NCBI GenBank assembly: GCA_965243255.1
Contig: CBDEUH010000004.1
Coordinates: 558,001 to 622,000 of the forward strand
DNA length: 64,000 nt
Direction of reading: 5' to 3'
DNA from: Bin87 sp965243255
GTDB lineage: Bacteria > Chloroflexota > Dehalococcoidia > Lucifugimonadales > UBA3495
Below are positions 49,009 through 56,354 of the stretch, piece after piece. The translations under genes were made by a program, and so were the position numbers. How positions within the stretch are numbered: the first letter of the stretch is position 1; every line of letters starts with the position of its first letter. Below the pieces are notes generated by a model. The model was not told the DNA's origin and did no database searches. It worked only from the letters and a program-made list of their open reading frames with translations.

Positions 49009-50219
49009 TAGTCATCATCTCCCGCCAGGGCGACTTCGGATTCCGCTTCATAGGTGCCGGGACTGTGATAGCCGTGGCTGCGCGTGGCGTCCTTTTCTTT
49101 TTGGACCTGAATCAAATCGGCCATCCAGCGATGGTAGCCGTCCTTGTCCTGAGTCCAGTGCTCCCATTGGCTGTTGTTGTCGTTGAACTCCGACTCGTTG
49201 ACCATGGTGATGCAGTCGGCCACCGGGCAAACAGCCTCGCATACGGCGCAGCCGCAGCAGGCTTCCATGTTGGCGTCGTACAGTCCGTCCGGCGTAACGT
49301 CAAAGCAGGTATCCGGGCACTGCAGCCAGCACAGGGTGCACTTGATGCAGGTGTCAAAGTTGATGACCGGGCGCATGGAGCGGGTGCTGAACTTCTTGAA
49401 AACGGCGCTGCGGGTGGGTTGGTAGCTGGTGTCGCCGGACGCGTTGGACAGGAGGGGATCGTAGCCATCGCCCAGGGCGCCGCCGCGGAAGCCGGTGCCT
49501 TCCTCAACGCCGCGAATAACCAGGCCTTCCTCCATGGACTTCCAGCCGGGGAGGTCAAAGCTGAAGGGTTCGTCTTCGCTGCCTTCGCCGGGTTCCACCG
49601 GGCGCAGGGCGAGACGGTCGTGGGTGTTGCGGGCGGAAGTCAGCTTGAGCCCGCCCCAACCCTGGTCTTCCAGGGCGGCCAGCATGGAGTCGAGACTGAC
49701 CAGTTCCGGGCAGGCCTTGGCCAGCGCGCCCAGGATCCGGACGTCGGTGTGGTCGTCCTTATAGACCCACAGGCCCGAGAAGCTGGTGGACGCCGGCACG
49801 ATGGCCAAGTTGTAAGCCGAGTCCTTCTGGTGGATGTCCTCGATGAGGGCGTCCGCGGCCTGGCGGGAGGTTACGATGAGCGTGCCGCCGGGCTTGGTGA
49901 GGGCGTTGATGGGCTGCAGGCCGTACCAGGCCCAGGACTCGATGCCCTTGCACATGGTGTCGTCAACGTTGATGGTGACGTCCACCTCCCGGGCTTCGTA
50001 CACGGCCAGGTTTTCTTCAAGTTCTTCAGGGCTGTCGGACACGATGGCGAACTGCTTGGCGGGAATGCCGTTGCGTTCCGGCGAGTCGCCGTACCGTCCG
50101 AAAGCGGTGCCAATTTTGCCCTCCTTGCGGGCGGCAAAAACGATGGTGCGGACGATGTTCCGGGCCAGGGTTTTCTGGAATATCCCCCGGTACACCACCT
50201 CCACTGCCACAGTGCTCAT
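49008..50219 (-). CDS. 2-oxoacid (pyruvate):ferredoxin oxidoreductase, fused gamma and delta subunits
   Basis: A 403-residue fusion. Residues 1-190 are the gamma domain (VVYRGIFQKTLARNIVRTIVFAARKEGKIGTAFGRYGDSPERNG, then NVDDTMCKGIESWAWYGL). Residues about 280-360 are the delta ferredoxin domain with two [4Fe-4S] motifs, CIKCTLCWLQCP and CCGCAVCEAVCP. In most Por complexes gamma and delta are separate small proteins. The C-terminus is extended by about 45 charged residues. An extended TGCTATAAT -10 box lies upstream (50264-50256). The order GD-A-B differs from the usual G-D-A-B only by this fusion, and no frameshift is needed to explain it. Confidence 0.85.
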   Translation of the reverse strand: MSTVAVEVVYRGIFQKTLARNIVRTIVFAARKEGKIGTAFGRYGDSPERNGIPAKQFAIVSDSPEELEENLAVYEAREVDVTINVDDTMCKGIESWAWYGLQPINALTKPGGTLIVTSRQAADALIEDIHQKDSAYNLAIVPASTSFSGLWVYKDDHTDVRILGALAKACPELVSLDSMLAALEDQGWGGLKLTSARNTHDRLALRPVEPGEGSEDEPFSFDLPGWKSMEEGLVIRGVEEGTGFRGGALGDGYDPLLSNASGDTSYQPTRSAVFKKFSTRSMRPVINFDTCIKCTLCWLQCPDTCFDVTPDGLYDANMEACCGCAVCEAVCPVADCITMVNESEFNDNNSQWEHWTQDKDGYHRWMADLIQVQKEKDATRSHGYHSPGTYEAESEVALAGDDD

Positions 50220-50255
50220 GTTGGGGAGCCCTCCTCGGTGTTTGATTGCTGCGGC

Positions 50256-50264
50256 ATTATAGCA
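50256..50264 (-). promoter_or_regulatory. Extended -10 promoter of the por operon
   Basis: TGCTATAAT on the minus strand has a perfect TATAAT (50261-50256) and the TGn extension, about 37 nt before the start codon at 50219. No -35 match is evident. Confidence 0.6.
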
Positions 50265-50337
50265 CGACAAGGCGGTGATTGTGTGTCGTGAAAGGCTTCA
50301 AGAGATGCGAGTCCGGTGAATGTATGTTAATGCTGTA

Positions 50338-50346
50338 TGTTACACT
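50338..50346 (+). promoter_or_regulatory. Extended -10 promoter of the second ThDP enzyme gene
   Basis: TGTTACACT (TACACT at 50341-50346), about 33 nt before ATG 50380, with AAAGGAG in between. Confidence 0.5.
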
Positions 50347-50379
50347 GCCTGCCGAAATGCAGCAAAGGAGCGCGTTGCA

Positions 50380-52074
50380 ATGGCCGAGCGAATGAAGGCG
50401 GGGGAAGCGGTTATCGAACTGCTGCGGCAGGAAGGCGTCAGCAAGATTTTCGGCATCGTCGGTTCGTCCTTTCTGGACGTGCTGGACCCCCTGTACGACC
50501 GCGACGATATGGAGTTCGTCGGCGTGCGGCACGAGCAGGGCGCGGCCTTGATGGCCGACGGGTACAGCCGCATCGCTGGCGCGCCTTCGGTCTGCCTGGT
50601 TACCAACGGGCCGGGCGTGCTGAACCTCACCTACGGCATCGGGTCGGCCTACGTGTCCCACTCGCCGGTGGTGGTGCTGGCTCCATCGGCGTCCCGAGAC
50701 CACCAGCACCTGGATTCCACCCAGGAATTCGACCAGGTGGCGCTGTTTGAACCCATCACCAAGGCCAGCTTCTCCATCAACAAGATCGAACGGCTGCCCG
50801 ACGCCCTGCGCCAGGCCTTCCGCATCGCCACGTCGGGCAAGATGGGGCCGGTGCTGGTGGACATTCCCCGGGACCTGCTGCCCGGCGCCGAGGTTGACCT
50901 GGACCTGCTGGCCCCCAACGCCTACCGCACCGGACAGGGCCGCTCCCGGGGCGACCGCCAGCAGGTCGAGGCGGCGGCCCGGGAGATACTGGCGGCGCAG
51001 CGTCCGGTGATCCTGGCCGGCGGCGGCGTTGAGTGGAGCCTGGCCGACGCTCCGGTTACCAGGCTGGCCGAACTGACCGGCGCGCCCATCGTTACGTCCT
51101 ACGGCCGAGCCGACGCCGTGCCCAACGACCACCCCAACTACCTGGGACACCTGGGACGCCTGGGCGCGCCAGAGGCCATTGACGCCGTGCGCAACGCCGA
51201 CGTGATCGTCGCCGCCGGCACCCGGCTGGGACAGTCCACGACGTTCTATGACCATCGCTTTATCCCCGCTGACGCCCGCATCGTCCACATTGAAATTGAC
51301 CCCAAGGAAATCGGGCGCATCTATCCCATCGTGGTGGGAGTTGAGGGCGACGTGGGCGCGGTGGTTGACGAAATCAACGGCCTCGTGGCCGAGGCCGAAC
51401 TGCGGCCCAACGCCGACTGGACGGCTCGCGTCGCCGGCTGGAACGCGGCCCGTGCCGCCCGGCTGGATTCCGAGGCGGCCCTGACCGGCGACTACATCAA
51501 GCCGCAGCGGGTGTACGCCGAGCTGCGCAAGGTGATGCCCCGCAACGCCATCGTCGCGCTGGACGCCGGCTTGGCCCCGAACTTCGGACAGGACCGCCTG
51601 AACTACTACCAACCGCGCAGCCTGATTATGGCGCTGGATCTGGGCGGCCTGGGCTTCAGCTTCCCGGCGTCCATCGGGGCCAACTTCGCCGCCCCGGACC
51701 GGCCGGTGGTGAACTTCAACGGCGACGGCGGGTTCCTGTTCAACGCCCAAGAGTTCGAGACCGCCGTGCGATACGGCCTGAAGAACATCTCGGTGGTGAT
51801 GAACAACGACTGCTGGGGTTCGGAAAAGGCGTACCAGAAGTACGCTTTCAACGAACGATACGTGGGCGCCGATACGGTCAACCCGCGCTTTGACAAATAC
51901 GCCGAGCTTTTCGGCGGCGCCGGATTTTACGTTGACCGCCCCGAGGACATCGCCGACGCCTTCGCGCAAGCGCTGGCAGTGGATGGGCCGAGCATCATCG
52001 AGATTCCCACCGACCCGGACGAGATGCCCCGGCCGGCGCGGCTGGCCGAAGTCCAGGCCCCGACGGAAGGGTGA
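50380..52074 (+). CDS. ThDP-dependent enzyme, acetolactate synthase-like
   Basis: A 564-residue ThDP enzyme of the acetolactate synthase superfamily. The activating Glu lies in VRHEQGAALMADGYSRIAG, and the cofactor motif is FNGDGGFLFNAQEFETAVRYGLKNISVVMNND. A FAD-domain-like middle region (ILAGGGVEWSLADAPVTRLAELTGAPIVTSYGRAD) is present. It is not IlvB proper, since no regulatory subunit gene is nearby; an oxalyl-CoA decarboxylase, sulfoacetaldehyde acetyltransferase or related lyase is possible. AAAGGAG lies 9 nt before the ATG. A DUF971 gene follows 7 nt later. The gene is complete. Confidence 0.82.
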   Translation: MAERMKAGEAVIELLRQEGVSKIFGIVGSSFLDVLDPLYDRDDMEFVGVRHEQGAALMADGYSRIAGAPSVCLVTNGPGVLNLTYGIGSAYVSHSPVVVLAPSASRDHQHLDSTQEFDQVALFEPITKASFSINKIERLPDALRQAFRIATSGKMGPVLVDIPRDLLPGAEVDLDLLAPNAYRTGQGRSRGDRQQVEAAAREILAAQRPVILAGGGVEWSLADAPVTRLAELTGAPIVTSYGRADAVPNDHPNYLGHLGRLGAPEAIDAVRNADVIVAAGTRLGQSTTFYDHRFIPADARIVHIEIDPKEIGRIYPIVVGVEGDVGAVVDEINGLVAEAELRPNADWTARVAGWNAARAARLDSEAALTGDYIKPQRVYAELRKVMPRNAIVALDAGLAPNFGQDRLNYYQPRSLIMALDLGGLGFSFPASIGANFAAPDRPVVNFNGDGGFLFNAQEFETAVRYGLKNISVVMNNDCWGSEKAYQKYAFNERYVGADTVNPRFDKYAELFGGAGFYVDRPEDIADAFAQALAVDGPSIIEIPTDPDEMPRPARLAEVQAPTEG

Positions 52075-52081
52075 TTACGCA

Positions 52082-52384
52082 ATGATTACCTACGATAACG
52101 TCAAAGCAACCGAGGTTGACATCTCCGGCGATCTCATCTGCATCACTTGGGATGACGGCAAACGGGGAACCTACTCCCACCGGATGCTGCGGCTGCGCTG
52201 CCCCTGCGCGTCCTGTGTTGAAGAGATGACCGGGCGCGCGTTGCTGGACCCGGACAGCGTTCCCCAGGACGTTCGCGCGTTGGACTACATGACGGTAGGG
52301 CAGTACGCCCTGCAATTCCTGTGGAGCGACGCCCATTACACCGGCATCTACACCTACCGGTATCTGCGAGCGATGTGCGACTGA
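52082..52384 (+). CDS. DUF971 protein (gamma-butyrobetaine hydroxylase N-terminal-like)
   Basis: A 100-residue DUF971 protein with a likely zinc-binding pattern LRLRCPCASCVEE, preceded by ITWDDGKRGTYSHRM and followed by QYALQFLWSDAHYTGIYTYRYLRAMC. This fold is the N-terminal domain of gamma-butyrobetaine hydroxylases and also exists alone, for example beside Mrp/ApbC proteins. Its role as a single-domain protein is unclear, possibly Fe-S or metal transfer. It follows the ThDP enzyme with 7 nt spacing, so they are cotranscribed. Confidence 0.85.
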   Translation: MITYDNVKATEVDISGDLICITWDDGKRGTYSHRMLRLRCPCASCVEEMTGRALLDPDSVPQDVRALDYMTVGQYALQFLWSDAHYTGIYTYRYLRAMCD

Positions 52385-52435
52385 ATCGCCTGGGGCGGGG
52401 CTCGGTCCGGCCAGCGATCGGCGGCGTGAGTGGAT

Positions 52436-52663
52436 TCAGGAGGCCGGCGCGTTGTCCGACTGACGGCCGCGAAAAGTTTGGCCGGGACGATTGCGCAGCT
52501 TGGGCGAGGTAAAAGTGTCGGACTTGAAGGAAAAGTTGGACAGCTGGCGAGCGGCCGGCCGGCCGCAGGTCTTGCACTCCATGGGGTCGTCAGCGCGGGA
52601 TACGGGCCGAATGGACTCGAAAGACACGTCGCAGTAGGCGCAGTGATACTCGTAAATTGGCAT
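52436..52663 (-). CDS. FmdB-family zinc-ribbon protein
   Basis: A 75-residue FmdB-type protein: MPIYEYHCAYCDVSFESIRPVSRADDP then MECKTCGRPAARQLSNF. It has two CxxC pairs, forming a zinc ribbon. The C-terminal tail is Arg/Ser-rich. FmdB homologues are small putative regulators of unknown target. The gene is on the opposite strand to its neighbours and alone. ATG 52663 is followed by the conserved MPIYEY start, which fixes the start codon. Confidence 0.88.
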   Translation of the reverse strand: MPIYEYHCAYCDVSFESIRPVSRADDPMECKTCGRPAARQLSNFSFKSDTFTSPKLRNRPGQTFRGRQSDNAPAS

Positions 52664-52744
52664 AGACACCTCCGGCTCGTGATTATATCCTAACGAAAGA
52701 TTACTCCTCACGCAGCCCTCTCCTTTGCCGAGAGGAAGTATGTA

Positions 52745-53899
52745 ATGGACGGGATAGACAAAATGACGACTAACCAAACAACCGACGTTGCAATCATCGG
52801 TGGCGGCGCAGCCGGCTGCGCTGCGGCTTACTACCTGGCCGAGAACGGCATCAAGGCCACCATCATCGAGCGCGAAGGCGTGGCCAGCAAAGCGTCCGGC
52901 TACAACGCCGGCGGCCTCAACCCGCTGGAGGGGCACGGTTGGCCGGAGCCGCTGCGGCCCATGGCGTTAGAGTCCTTCCGGCTGCATCAGGATCTATGGA
53001 CCTCGCTGCCGGCGGAAACGGGAATCGACTATCACGGTCGGACCACGTCGATTCTGAAGGTAGCCCTGGACGAGGAAGAGTTGGCGGATTTGCGGGAGAC
53101 GCTGGAGATTTTCAACAACGCGCCGGAACCCGGCTTCTCGGCGGAGTGGCTGGAGCGTGAGGACGTGTTGGCCTTGGAACCCCGCATAACCTCCGAGGTC
53201 ATGGCGGGCGTCCGCGCGGTGGGCAACGGCGCGCTGGACGGCCAGGAATTCACCCAGGCTTTGGCCGCCGCCGCCGAAAAACGGGGCGCGCGGATTGTGT
53301 CCGGCAGCGCCGTCGGGCTGCGCCTGGGCAACGGGCGCGTCGAGTCGGTGGTTACCGACGACGGCGAGATTCCCTGCGGCGCGCTGCTGATTGCCGCCGG
53401 CCCCTGGTGTCGCACCGCCGAGCAGTGGCTGGACATCTCCATCCCGGTTGACCCGCTCAAGGGCCAGATAATCCGGGTGAAGCCCGACGGGCCGGGATTG
53501 GACTACGAACTGATTGGCGGCGGCAGCTCCATGTACGACAAGCCCGGCGGCTTGATTTGGTGCGGCTCCACCGAGGAGGACGTGGGGTTTGACCTGTCGC
53601 TCACCGAAGAGGCGCGGACGCGGATTATGACCATGGCCGTTCGCCTGATGCCGTCGCTGGCCAACGCCCAGCAAGCGCTGCACACGGCCTGCCTGCGCCC
53701 GGTTACGCCGGACTGGCTCCCCATCGTGGGACCGGCGCCCAGCTGGGACAACGCGTACATCTGCGCCGGCGGCCAGAAGAAGGGCATCCTCCTGGGGCCG
53801 GCCATGGGCAAGGGCATCGCGGAGATCATCGCCGACGGCCAGACCGACGTGAGTTTGACCGGATGCGAGCCGGAGCGGTTCTCGCCGGCCTCCAACTAA
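52745..53899 (+). CDS. FAD-dependent oxidoreductase (DAO family)
   Basis: A 384-residue flavoprotein of the D-amino acid/sarcosine oxidase (DAO) family. The Rossmann FAD motif VAIIGGGAAGCAAAYYLAENG is near the N-terminus, and the second half has the substrate domain with LLIAAGPWCRTAEQW and a C-terminal RPVTPDWLPIVGPAPSWDNAYICAGGQKKGILLGPAMGKGIAEI. It likely oxidises an amine such as a glycine-betaine derivative, sarcosine or an amino acid, and passes electrons to O2 or a carrier. The start has GAGAGGAAG upstream. The CoA-transferase gene starts 18 nt after it, so they are cotranscribed. Confidence 0.87.
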   Translation: MDGIDKMTTNQTTDVAIIGGGAAGCAAAYYLAENGIKATIIEREGVASKASGYNAGGLNPLEGHGWPEPLRPMALESFRLHQDLWTSLPAETGIDYHGRTTSILKVALDEEELADLRETLEIFNNAPEPGFSAEWLEREDVLALEPRITSEVMAGVRAVGNGALDGQEFTQALAAAAEKRGARIVSGSAVGLRLGNGRVESVVTDDGEIPCGALLIAAGPWCRTAEQWLDISIPVDPLKGQIIRVKPDGPGLDYELIGGGSSMYDKPGGLIWCGSTEEDVGFDLSLTEEARTRIMTMAVRLMPSLANAQQALHTACLRPVTPDWLPIVGPAPSWDNAYICAGGQKKGILLGPAMGKGIAEIIADGQTDVSLTGCEPERFSPASN

Positions 53900-53917
53900 C
53901 ACCAAGGAGCAAATCTT

Positions 53918-56203
53918 ATGACTACCAACGGCACTTCCGGCGCGTTGCGCGACATTCACGTGGTGGAGTTCGGCCAGTACGTGCCCGGCCCAATGCTGGG
54001 GATGCTGCTGGCCGACCAGGGCGCCCACGTCATCAAGGTGGAGCGGCCCGCCGGCGACCCGGCCCGCTCCGAACCGGCCTTCGCCACCTGGAACCGGGGC
54101 AAGCGCTCGGTGACGCTGGACCTGAAAACCGACGCCGGACGGGAAACCGCCCGCCGCCTGGCCGCCAATGCCGACGTAGTGATTGAAAACTTCCGGCCCG
54201 GCGTGGCGCAGCGCCTGGGCATCGGCTATGACGAGCTCAGCGCCGGCCATCCCAGCCTGATCTACTGCTCCCTGCCCGGCTACGGCGAAGAGCATCCCAG
54301 CCGCAACGAGCCGGGCTGGGACCCGGTCATCAGCGCGGAGACGGGTTTCTACCCTGAGACCGGTGAGAGCAATGGCGACCCGCTGTTCACGCCGCTGCCC
54401 ATCGCCAGCACCTTCGCCGCCCTGCTGGGCTCGGTGTCGGTGGCCATGGCCATCAACGCCCGGGACAAGACCGGCAAGGGACAGCGTGTTGAGGTGCCGT
54501 TGCACTCCGCGATGTTCACCGCCATGGGCAGCCGCATCATCAAGTTCAACGGCTACGAATACGTTGACCAGTTCGACTTTCCCCGCACCGTGATGTCGCA
54601 CCCCTACCAGTGCGCCGACGGACGCTGGGTGTATCACCACGGGATGTTCGAGCGGTTCGCCCGCCAGACGCTGACGGCGGCGGGCAAGACCGAGTGGATT
54701 GAGGAAGCAACGTCCCTGTTCGGTCGTCCCGTTGACGACGATACGCTGGCCTTCTGGCAGACCCGTTTCGCCGAAATGTTCAGGGAACGCATGGCCTGGC
54801 AGTGGGAAGCGGACATTAACGCGCAAGGCGGCGCCTGCACCGTCTGCAAGACCGTTGACGAGTGGCTGGTACACGACCACGCCGTATCCGCCAAAATGGT
54901 TGAACTAGTGGACGACGCCGAGCGCGGCACGATGAAGCAGCCCGGCGTCCAGGTGCGCTTGCGGGGCACGCCGGGAGCGATACAATCCCGCGCCCCCAGG
55001 CTGGGCGAGCACACCGACCAGGTCCTGGCCGAGCTGGACAGCGCACCGGCGCGTCCGGCCGGCAGCAACGGTAGCAACGGCGACGTTATGTCCGCCTTGC
55101 AAGGCGTGCGCGTCCTCGACTTGTGCATCATCCTGGCCGGCCCCACCTGCGGCCGCACCCTGGGCGAGTTCGGCGCCGACGTCATCAAGATTGACGACCC
55201 GACGCGCACCCTGGACCCGGTGGGATACATCGACGTGAACCGGGGCAAGCGCAGCATCATGCTGAACCTCAAAACCGACGAAGGCAAGGCCGTTTTCTGG
55301 AAGCTGGTGGAATCCGCCGACGTTATCGTGGAAAACAACCGCAAGTCCGCCGTGGAACGGCTGGGCCTGGGCTACGAGGCCATCAAGAAGGTCAAGCCCG
55401 ACATCGTGTACGCCTCGCTCAACGCTTTCGGCTACGATGGTCCGTGGTCGGAGCGGGCCGGCTGGGAGCAGTTGGCCCAGGGCACCAGCGGGATGCAGGT
55501 GCGGCGCGGCGGCCGGGACGGCAAGCCCATGCTCGCGCCCTACGCCGTCAACGACTATGGCACCGGTTTGATGGGAGCCTACGCCGTGGCGTTGGCGCTG
55601 CACGAGCGCAGCCGCACCGGACAGGGTCAATCGGTGGACAGCGGGCTGGCCTTGACCGCTGGCCTGTTGCAGTCGCCGTACTTCCTGGATTACGACGGCT
55701 ATCAGCGGGAAGACATCGAAGGCGTGGACGCCAGAGGGTATTCAACCCGTTCCAGTTTGTACCAGGCCGCCGACGGCTGGCTGTACGTGCACTGTCCCGA
55801 TACGGCGACCTATGGGGCGTTCCTGGCCGCGCTGAACTTCCGGGACATTCACGAGGACGGCGACGCCATCGCCGAGGCCATCGCCGGCAACACCATCGAG
55901 CACTGGATGCAGACGCTGCGTCCGCTGGGCGTGTCGGTGTCGCCCAACCTGACCATGGAGGACTACCGCAACGACCCGGTGGTGCGCAACGCTGGTTTCA
56001 TCGTCACCCGTGAGCATACCGTCTGGGGCAGCGTTGACCATTCGGGCACCACGGCGCGCCTGTCGGCCACCCCGCCGCGCCTGGGCAATCCCACCCCCTA
56101 CTTCGGCCAGCACACCGACGAGATTCTGACGGAGGCCGGCTACTCGGCCGGCGAAATCGCCGCGCTGAAAGCATCAGGAGCCGCGGTAGCGCCGGGTCCA
56201 TAA
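53918..56203 (+). CDS. Tandem class III CoA-transferase (CaiB/BaiF) with one inactive half
   Basis: A 761-residue protein with two complete CaiB/BaiF domains (about 8-380 and 391-755) joined by a Ser/Asn/Gly linker (GSNGSNG). Both halves carry the family start pattern (VVEFGQYVPGPMLGMLLADQGAHVIKVE; VLDLCIILAGPTCGRTLGEFGADVIKID). The catalytic Asp of class III enzymes, in the (A/G)xxDxxTG motif, is present only in the second half (D546, VNDYGTGLMGAYAV); the first half has Ser164 (IASTFAALLG). Ordinary enzymes are interlocked homodimers, so a fusion can tolerate one dead half, as in DddD. It shares an operon with the FAD oxidoreductase. The transferred acid is unknown. Confidence 0.85.
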   Translation: MTTNGTSGALRDIHVVEFGQYVPGPMLGMLLADQGAHVIKVERPAGDPARSEPAFATWNRGKRSVTLDLKTDAGRETARRLAANADVVIENFRPGVAQRLGIGYDELSAGHPSLIYCSLPGYGEEHPSRNEPGWDPVISAETGFYPETGESNGDPLFTPLPIASTFAALLGSVSVAMAINARDKTGKGQRVEVPLHSAMFTAMGSRIIKFNGYEYVDQFDFPRTVMSHPYQCADGRWVYHHGMFERFARQTLTAAGKTEWIEEATSLFGRPVDDDTLAFWQTRFAEMFRERMAWQWEADINAQGGACTVCKTVDEWLVHDHAVSAKMVELVDDAERGTMKQPGVQVRLRGTPGAIQSRAPRLGEHTDQVLAELDSAPARPAGSNGSNGDVMSALQGVRVLDLCIILAGPTCGRTLGEFGADVIKIDDPTRTLDPVGYIDVNRGKRSIMLNLKTDEGKAVFWKLVESADVIVENNRKSAVERLGLGYEAIKKVKPDIVYASLNAFGYDGPWSERAGWEQLAQGTSGMQVRRGGRDGKPMLAPYAVNDYGTGLMGAYAVALALHERSRTGQGQSVDSGLALTAGLLQSPYFLDYDGYQREDIEGVDARGYSTRSSLYQAADGWLYVHCPDTATYGAFLAALNFRDIHEDGDAIAEAIAGNTIEHWMQTLRPLGVSVSPNLTMEDYRNDPVVRNAGFIVTREHTVWGSVDHSGTTARLSATPPRLGNPTPYFGQHTDEILTEAGYSAGEIAALKASGAAVAPGP

Positions 56204-56228
56204 AGACGCTGGGCAAGCGTTTCACAGT

Positions 56229-56262
56229 GCAGGGGCGGATGATTATTCGCCCCTGCGTTTTT
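56229..56262 (+). terminator. Hairpin terminator, repeat family C
   Basis: A 9-bp stem GCAGGGGCG (56229-56237) with CGCCCCTGC (56248-56256) and a 10-nt loop, followed by GTTTTT, lies after the CoA-transferase stop. The same stem type recurs at 58592-58619 without a T-run. Confidence 0.75.
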
Positions 56263-56307
56263 GCCGTCCTTCCGATCCGCCGCGCGGATGCAATCCAATC
56301 CTGCCCG

Positions 56308-56316
56308 TGCTACACT
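56308..56316 (+). promoter_or_regulatory. Extended -10 promoter of the cysS-glycosyltransferase gene
   Basis: TGCTACACT (TACACT at 56311-56316) is followed by GGCGC, nearly identical to the rnd promoter at 35087-35100. The start codon at 56355 follows with GGGAGG. Confidence 0.6.
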
Positions 56317-56354
56317 GGCGCCAGTTCGTCCGTCCCGCCGGCGGGAGGTGTGCA

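Noticed and set aside
49008..50219. Frameshift joining two separate Por genes
   Set aside because: The frame is continuous with no stop, the domains are complete and the linker is plausible, so a genuine fusion is simpler.
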